This document shows, piece after piece, positions 1-3,930 of a stretch of DNA of 6,600 nt. The notes below the pieces were generated by a model. It ran no database searches, was not told the DNA's origin, and saw nothing but the letters and a program-made list of their open reading frames with translations. Every line of letters begins with the position of its first letter. Within the stretch, counting starts at the first letter, position 1. The translations under genes and the position numbers were made by a program. This DNA comes from Candidatus Gastranaerophilales bacterium (GTDB lineage: Bacteria; Cyanobacteriota; Vampirovibrionia; Gastranaerophilales; Gastranaerophilaceae). The DNA lies in assembly GCA_021205645.1 (NCBI GenBank), contig JAJPXE010000043.1, positions 1 through 6,600 on the forward strand. Reading direction: 5' to 3'.

Positions 1-3
1 CGA

Positions 4-50
4 TATAATTCAGGATTAGCATCTTTAGATTAAATAATATTTGTGATAAT
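4..50 (+). promoter_or_regulatory. Possible trpS promoter elements
   Basis: A perfect TATAAT lies at 4-9; its -35 box would fall outside the window, and it would give a leader of about 60 nt. A second candidate is TGT-GATAAT at 42-50, an extended -10 (TGn followed by GATAAT), with only a poor -35 around 22-27. The DNA is AT-rich, so chance matches are likely. No T-box or Trp-rich leader peptide is visible in the 74 bases available, although the true leader may start upstream of the window. Confidence 0.3.
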
Positions 51-74
51 ATAAGAGCCGGAGGGCATTATAGC

Positions 75-1076
75 ATGAAACAAAAAATAGTATCGGGCAT
101 GCGGCCGACAGGGAAATTACATTTAGGTCACTATCTTGGAGTTATAGATAATTGGGTGCAGCTCCAAAATGACTATGATTGCTATTACTTTGTTGCTGAC
201 TGGCATGCGCTTACGACTAAGTACGATAAAACCTCCGAATTAAAACAGGATATTTTAAATGTCGTTATGGATTGGCTTGCCTGCGGTATTGACCCGAACA
301 AATCCACAATCTACGTTCAATCGCTTATTCCGGAGATAGCGGAATTACATCTGTATTTAAGTATGGTAACACCTCAAAACTGGGTTGAGCGTGACCCGAC
401 TCTTAAAGATATGGCTAAAATACTCAAAACCAAAGAAGGAACCAATACTCAAATAAGCTATGGATTAATGGGCTATCCCGTTTTAATGACTGCCGATATT
501 CTTATGTTCAATGCTGATTTAGTTCCCGTTGGTATTGATCAGGTTGCACATGTCGAGTTGACAAGAGATATTGCAAGAAGGTTCAACAATGTTTACAATA
601 CTGATTTCTTTAAAGAACCTCAGCCAAAATTGAACAATTGTTCACTAATCTGCGGCTTAGACGGAAATAAAATGGGTAAATCTTATCATAACGATATCAA
701 AATTTCAGACACGGCAGAAGATACCTCAAAAAAAATTATGAGTGCAATAACAGACCGAACCAGACTCCGAAAAGACGATTTGGGTCATCCTGATGAGTGT
801 GAAGTTGCATTTAAATACTGGAAAATATTCGGAAATGATGCAGAAACAGGTACTGTCAGAAGTGAATGCGAACAGGGACTAAGAGGATGCGCACAGTGCA
901 AACGTGAGTTGGGAGCTAAAATCAATGAAAGACTTGTTAATATAAGAGAAAAACGAAACTATTACGAAAACCATATTGACGAGGTCAAAGATATTTTAAA
1001 AACAGGCTCGCAAAAAGCAAAAGAGGATGCACATGTCATTTTAGATAAAGTTCGTTCAATTGTTCAAATGTATTAG
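75..1076 (+). CDS. trpS: Tryptophanyl-tRNA synthetase, iron-sulfur type
   Basis: Cytoplasmic class I synthetase that activates L-tryptophan with ATP and charges tRNA-Trp. The protein is 333 residues, normal for bacterial TrpRS. The ATG at 75 is fixed by GGAGGG at 60-65, nine bases upstream. Visible motifs: GMRPTGKLHLGH at 8-19 (HIGH signature as HLGH, 16-19), ADWHALT at 41-47, GYPVLMTADIL at 133-143 (the tryptophan pocket region), LVPVGIDQ at 149-156, LTRDIARRFN at 162-171, and KMGKS at 199-203 as the KMSKS loop with Gly in place of the first Ser. The C-terminal helical anticodon-binding domain contains Cys242, Cys265, Cys272 and Cys275, which fit C-x22-C-x6-C-x2-C exactly, the [4Fe-4S] motif described for Thermotoga maritima TrpRS. 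Cluster binding is inferred from that spacing. The stop is TAG. There is a separate promoter-like sequence before the next gene, so trpS is probably monocistronic or the last gene of an upstream operon. Confidence 0.97.
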   Translation: MKQKIVSGMRPTGKLHLGHYLGVIDNWVQLQNDYDCYYFVADWHALTTKYDKTSELKQDILNVVMDWLACGIDPNKSTIYVQSLIPEIAELHLYLSMVTPQNWVERDPTLKDMAKILKTKEGTNTQISYGLMGYPVLMTADILMFNADLVPVGIDQVAHVELTRDIARRFNNVYNTDFFKEPQPKLNNCSLICGLDGNKMGKSYHNDIKISDTAEDTSKKIMSAITDRTRLRKDDLGHPDECEVAFKYWKIFGNDAETGTVRSECEQGLRGCAQCKRELGAKINERLVNIREKRNYYENHIDEVKDILKTGSQKAKEDAHVILDKVRSIVQMY

Positions 1077-1110
1077 AATTTTTTTGTAACAGAATTTTTA
1101 TTAATGTAAC
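1075..1110. repeat. Imperfect tandem repeat after the trpS stop
   Basis: Two adjacent units start with AGAATTTTT and end with TGTAAC (1075-1090, 16 bp; 1091-1110, 20 bp); the second has four extra bases. The region also holds an AT-only inverted repeat, ATTTTTA at 1094-1100 and TAAAAAT at 1118-1124, which is too weak to call a terminator. Nothing else is recognisable in the spacer 1077-1150. It may be simple AT-rich drift. Confidence 0.35.
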
Positions 1111-1159
1111 ATTTTACTAAAAATAACGCAAAAAATAATTTATAGAAATTTTAAATTAA

Positions 1160-1190
1160 TATAACGTGTAGTATGTCTGTGTTAAAGGAG
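1160..1190 (+). promoter_or_regulatory. Probable promoter -10 and ribosome site for the 358-residue gene
   Basis: TATAAC at 1160-1165 matches five of six -10 positions, in very AT-rich DNA that could act as an UP-like element; no good -35 is seen, and the best (TTTATA at 1139-1144) has a short 15-bp spacer. AAAGGAG at 1184-1190 is a strong Shine-Dalgarno. It lies one base from the GTG at 1192, which is too close, but seven bases from the TTG at 1198, so it selects the TTG as start. Confidence 0.45.
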
Positions 1191-1197
1191 TGTGATT

Positions 1198-2274
1198 TTG
1201 GCGGATATCGTATCAAAATTCGGGAATAATAATCAATATCTTTTACGCCACAAACAGTTAACTCAAAAGAACCTGAGAGATGAAACCTGTGAACAAAGCG
1301 GACAATCGTCAGGAGTGCAGGAGGCTCAAGAAGTAAAGAAACAAGAGCCGAAGCAAAGACGAAAAGATATCTATGCACAAATGCCAATCAGGGCATTGGG
1401 TTATTCAAACGAACTCGGAGAAGCGATAAGACCGCTTAGTCCTCTGCTGGCTAATCTTTCGTGGCTGCCGGCAATAGCATATATCAGTGCGGATGTTTCC
1501 GACAAATACAGACAGGACGAATACGGAAATCAGGAACCAAGTTCAAAGCGTGCTTCTAAACAGCTTCTAACACAGCTTCTTGCAAGTGTACTTATGCCGA
1601 CGGCAGCAGTTAAGCTCGGACAGGGAGTGGCAAATAATACGGCAGCATTCTCTAAAAAGGGACTAACGCTCAGGCATCGGGAAAAAATATCCGATATGGT
1701 GCTCAACTCTATGAATGCAGGTGACCACAAAGCGTTTTTAGATGCCGGCGGGAAAATAAACAAGGCTCTATATAAAGAATCACTGGGCGGCAAGGTTGAT
1801 GAAATTGTTAAACACCGTAAAACTCATACAAAACTGCTTGAACCTTTCTATGCGGCAGTGGATTTTATCCAAAAACCGTTTATTAAAGCTCCTAAAATCG
1901 AAAAAATAAAAGATTATGCAGGTACTGTTGTAGACCGGCTCGTCGATAGCAGACAACAATTGCTTGACGGCGTTAAGCCTGAAAAAATGTCTAAAAAAGC
2001 ATTTAAAAAATTCCTGAATGTTTCAAGAGGTGTTCCTCTTGAAGAAAAGCAAAGTATGGCATTTGATGCAATAAGAAAAATGGAAAAGAGCAGGATGTTC
2101 AATAACAGAACTTTGAAATCAATAGGCGGCTTAGCGGCGCTGTCATTGCTTGCAAAGCCTATTGATAACTTTGTGGAGCACGTAGTTATCGGCAAATGCG
2201 TTGGTCCTGCCATTGATAAAGTCGGCGGAAGTTCTAAAAATACAAGGGAAACAAAGGATACAAAACGAGCTTAA
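1198..2274 (+). CDS. Unrecognised Lys/Gln-rich protein, 358 residues
   Basis: I do not recognise this protein and assign no function. The TTG start at 1198 is chosen because AAAGGAG sits seven bases upstream; starting at the in-frame GTG (1192) would leave only one base of spacing and add two residues. Residues 1-60 are polar and low in complexity (Gln, Lys, Glu rich), probably disordered. Residues 79-98 contain a Pro-containing hydrophobic stretch (PLSPLLANLSWLPAIAYISA). Residues about 122-138 form a second hydrophobic stretch ending in VLMPTAAV. A long basic helical middle follows, with KAFLDAGGKINKALYKESLGG at about 178-198, then a third short apolar segment at 309-322 (IGGLAALSLLAKPI), followed by DNFVEHVVIGKCVGPAIDKV and a charged tail. 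No signal peptide, catalytic motif or cysteine cluster is seen. The short apolar segments could contact a membrane but are not convincing spanning helices. Coding bias and composition match the neighbours. It may be a lineage-restricted family of Gastranaerophilales-like bacteria; this is an impression, not a search result. Confidence 0.85.
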   Translation: MADIVSKFGNNNQYLLRHKQLTQKNLRDETCEQSGQSSGVQEAQEVKKQEPKQRRKDIYAQMPIRALGYSNELGEAIRPLSPLLANLSWLPAIAYISADVSDKYRQDEYGNQEPSSKRASKQLLTQLLASVLMPTAAVKLGQGVANNTAAFSKKGLTLRHREKISDMVLNSMNAGDHKAFLDAGGKINKALYKESLGGKVDEIVKHRKTHTKLLEPFYAAVDFIQKPFIKAPKIEKIKDYAGTVVDRLVDSRQQLLDGVKPEKMSKKAFKKFLNVSRGVPLEEKQSMAFDAIRKMEKSRMFNNRTLKSIGGLAALSLLAKPIDNFVEHVVIGKCVGPAIDKVGGSSKNTRETKDTKRA

Positions 2275-2276
2275 AT

Positions 2277-3647
2277 TTACCTTATGTGCAGGAGATAGAC
2301 CGTTGCACAATTGAAATAGATAAGTAAACCGACAACATCAATTGTCGTTGTAATGACAGGACCTGAGGCTATTGCGGGGTCAATGTTGATTTTTTTGAGC
2401 ACAAACGGTATACATGTTCCGATAAGTGTTGCACACATCATATTTACAATCATTGAAAATCCTACAACAATACCCAATCCTACCGAATGCTGCCAGCCCC
2501 ATGTTACAAGAGTAACAAGAGTGCCGAATAAAATACCGATTATCAATCCTATAGCAGTTTCTCTTAGTATATGGTGGAATGCTGATTTGAGTGATAACTG
2601 GCCTGTTGACAAACCCCGCACAATAAGTGTTATACTCTGGGTGCCGATATTTCCGCCCAACCCTGTTAACAAAGGCATGAATATTGCTATTATTGATAAA
2701 AATTTCAGCGTGTAATCAAAATGATGTGCAACATTAACAGCCGCAAATTCTCCGATTAGGGTAATAAATAGCCACGGAGTGCGTGCCTTAACTGCATGTA
2801 AAAGATTACCCGAGAGAATATCGTCCTCATCCTCAACCATTTCAGTTGCGATACCGGAGGATGTATAAATTTCTTCGGTTGTTTCTTCCTCAACAATATC
2901 CTGAACATCATCCCATGTAACAATCCCTTTTAACCTGTTATATAAATCAACAACCGGAAGTGCATTGAATTGATATTTCATAAACTCATCTGCAATATAA
3001 TCCTGTCTGTCATCAACGTGAAGTCTTACGATATCAGTTGTCATAATTTCGGTTATTTTCCGCCTGACGGGGGAGGTAAGCAATTTTCTAAGAGAAGCAA
3101 CACCTAAAAGATGACTCTGTTTGTCAACGACATAAACGTAATATAAATCCAAATTATCTTTTTCGGCTTTAATCCTGATTGTGTCGAGGACATCTTTGAC
3201 TTCGCTTTCGGCATTAACGGTGAGTACAACGGGGTTCATAATACCGCCGGCGGATTCTTCGTTGTATGTCAACAGTTCACGAACTTCCGATGAAAACTTA
3301 TGCGGTAACTTATCAAGATAAGATTCCGACTCATCTTCTTCCATATCGCCGAGGACATCAGCCGCTTCATCGTGAGGCATTTTTGCGATTAGCCTTGATG
3401 CGAGTTCTTCATCAATTTCGCCCAATAATTCTACCTGCAGCTGTGCAGGCAGATATTCCAGCAAATCCGATGCTTTATCCTCATCAAGCTGTTTAAAACA
3501 TGCAAGACGTTCCTGCGGTGTTATTTCTGCAAATATATCAACTAAATCTGCAGCGTGAAACCCCTCAAGTGTTTCTTTTAACTGTCTTGAGTTTTCATCG
3601 TTTATAATTTCACGTATTCGCTCTACTATGCTTTGAATGTTAATCAT
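2277..3647 (-). CDS. mgtE: Magnesium transporter MgtE
   Basis: Inner-membrane Mg2+ channel gated by cytoplasmic Mg2+; functions as a dimer. The ATG at 3647-3645 gives 456 residues, the usual length. An in-frame TTG at 3662 would add five residues but has no ribosome site and does not extend the family's normal N terminus. Domain order is complete: an acidic helical MgtE_N superhelix at about 25-125, the hallmark SAGGIMNP at 132-139, two CBS domains at about 133-195 and 198-255, the connecting plug helix at about 255-285, and five transmembrane segments from about 290 to 453. The pore signature PLLTGLGGNIGTQS lies at 325-338. In the last helix, SGPVITTTIDVVGLLIYF includes Asp437, at the place of the pore Asp (Asp432) of the Thermus protein. 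Unlike its neighbours, the gene has no Shine-Dalgarno. It converges with the upstream-numbered gene, two bases separating the stops, and diverges from ppdK. No Mg2+ riboswitch (M-box) is seen upstream. Confidence 0.95.
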   Translation of the reverse strand: MINIQSIVERIREIINDENSRQLKETLEGFHAADLVDIFAEITPQERLACFKQLDEDKASDLLEYLPAQLQVELLGEIDEELASRLIAKMPHDEAADVLGDMEEDESESYLDKLPHKFSSEVRELLTYNEESAGGIMNPVVLTVNAESEVKDVLDTIRIKAEKDNLDLYYVYVVDKQSHLLGVASLRKLLTSPVRRKITEIMTTDIVRLHVDDRQDYIADEFMKYQFNALPVVDLYNRLKGIVTWDDVQDIVEEETTEEIYTSSGIATEMVEDEDDILSGNLLHAVKARTPWLFITLIGEFAAVNVAHHFDYTLKFLSIIAIFMPLLTGLGGNIGTQSITLIVRGLSTGQLSLKSAFHHILRETAIGLIIGILFGTLVTLVTWGWQHSVGLGIVVGFSMIVNMMCATLIGTCIPFVLKKINIDPAIASGPVITTTIDVVGLLIYFNCATVYLLHIR

Positions 3648-3653
3648 AAGCAA

Positions 3654-3659
3654 ATTATA
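3654..3659 (-). promoter_or_regulatory. mgtE-proximal -10 box, would give a leaderless mRNA
   Basis: Read on the minus strand, a perfect TATAAT (3659 to 3654) is followed by six bases and then the mgtE ATG. Transcription from it would start at or next to the A of the start codon. No convincing -35 lies at the right spacing, so it may be chance in AT-rich DNA or an alternative to the upstream promoter. Confidence 0.3.
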
Positions 3660-3673
3660 CAATAAATTTTCGG

Positions 3674-3702
3674 ATTATAGAATATTAAGCCGTTGATGTT
3701 CA
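3674..3702 (-). promoter_or_regulatory. Candidate mgtE promoter
   Basis: On the minus strand TGAACA (3702 to 3697, four of six matches to TTGACA) is followed after 17 bp by a perfect TATAAT (3679 to 3674). The start would be near 3667, giving an AU-rich leader of about 20 nt without a Shine-Dalgarno. It is the better of the two mgtE promoter candidates because it has both boxes at ideal spacing. Confidence 0.5.
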
Positions 3703-3756
3703 TAAATTCGTATGACTAATAAATTATACCGTAACGAGAGTAAGCTTACAAATTCT

Positions 3757-3790
3757 GCTCTCTCTGTCTAGAGAGGGCTTTAATCTTTTT
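3757..3790 (+). terminator. Rightward intrinsic terminator-like hairpin
   Basis: GCTCTCTCT (3757-3765) pairs with AGAGAGGGC (3770-3778) across a GTCT loop, forming nine pairs including one G-U. It is followed on the + strand by TTTAATCTTTTT (3779-3790). The minus strand has no T-tract after the same hairpin, so the orientation is rightward. No + strand gene ends nearby: mgtE lies to the left on the opposite strand and ppdK starts to the right. It could end an antisense read-through transcript or a small RNA, act as an attenuator for a promoter further left, or be part of a dispersed palindromic repeat. Confidence 0.55.
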
Positions 3791-3808
3791 ACCCGTTCCG
3801 CAGGGTGA

Positions 3809-3816
3809 GGGGGGGG
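3809..3816 (+). repeat. Homopolymeric G tract (8 G)
   Basis: Eight consecutive G bases, preceded by CAGGGTGA, lie in an otherwise AT-rich intergenic region about 40 bp upstream of the ppdK -35 box and 162 bp from the mgtE start codon. Tracts of this length can slip during replication. The tract is directly visible; any phase-variable role is speculation. Confidence 0.6.
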
Positions 3817-3835
3817 AATTTTCGGCACATCTTAG

Positions 3836-3853
3836 TTTACCCCGATTTACCCC
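3836..3853 (+). promoter_or_regulatory. TTTACCCC direct repeat, possible operator of ppdK
   Basis: TTTACCCC occurs at 3836-3843 and again at 3846-3853, a 10-bp period close to one helical turn, ending two bases before the proposed ppdK -35 box. A third partial copy, TTTACCC, lies at 3788-3794. Same-face direct repeats next to a -35 box are typical of an activator or repressor site. No regulator is identified, and binding is inferred only from spacing and position. Confidence 0.4.
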
Positions 3854-3855
3854 TT

Positions 3856-3883
3856 TTGAAATTATATATATTTGTGTTACCAT
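3856..3883 (+). promoter_or_regulatory. Candidate ppdK promoter
   Basis: TTGAAA at 3856-3861 (five of six -35 matches), a 16-bp spacer, then TACCAT at 3878-3883 (four of six -10 matches), preceded by TGT at 3875-3877 as an extended -10. Transcription would begin near 3890 and give a leader of about 40 nt. The leader is too short to hold a riboswitch. Confidence 0.5.
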
Positions 3884-3918
3884 TTTTTTATGCTTAAATG
3901 CATTTGGATGATATAAAT

Positions 3919-3924
3919 AAGGAG
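3919..3924 (+). promoter_or_regulatory. ppdK ribosome binding site, decides the start
   Basis: AAGGAG lies six bases before the ATG at 3931. An in-frame ATG at 3898 lies upstream of this site and would make the site part of the coding region, adding 11 residues not expected for the family. The 3931 start also places the protein's first conserved block (VWLFREGNADMRNLLGGKGA) at the usual distance from the N terminus. Confidence 0.85.
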
Positions 3925-3930
3925 AAAATT

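Noticed and set aside
1094..1124. Terminator after trpS from the ATTTTTA / TAAAAAT inverted repeat
   Set aside because: The stem is seven A-T pairs with a long loop and no following T-tract.
1984..1998. KMSKK in the 358-residue protein as a tRNA synthetase signature
   Set aside because: It is a short match in a lysine-rich region with no HIGH motif or Rossmann-type sequence around it.
3266..3496. Overlapping open frames antisense to mgtE, ppdK and the unrecognised gene
   Set aside because: They have no ribosome sites and no recognisable protein character, and lie fully inside well-supported genes.
3696..3719. Short + strand ORF (ATG, seven codons, then TAA) as a leader peptide before the terminator-like hairpin
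   Set aside because: It has no ribosome site and no run of regulatory codons; chance in AT-rich DNA is more likely.
3803..3816. G-quadruplex
   Set aside because: Only GGG plus an eight-G run is present, giving three usable G3 runs at best, not four.
3648..3930. Mg2+-sensing M-box riboswitch upstream of mgtE
   Set aside because: The minus-strand leader available before the ATG from the likely promoters is at most about 20 nt, and no M-box-like conserved blocks or multi-stem fold were recognised in the 280-bp region.
3898..3930. Upstream ATG of ppdK adding 11 residues
   Set aside because: The strong AAGGAG lies inside that extension and serves the ATG at 3931; nothing resembling a ribosome site precedes 3898.
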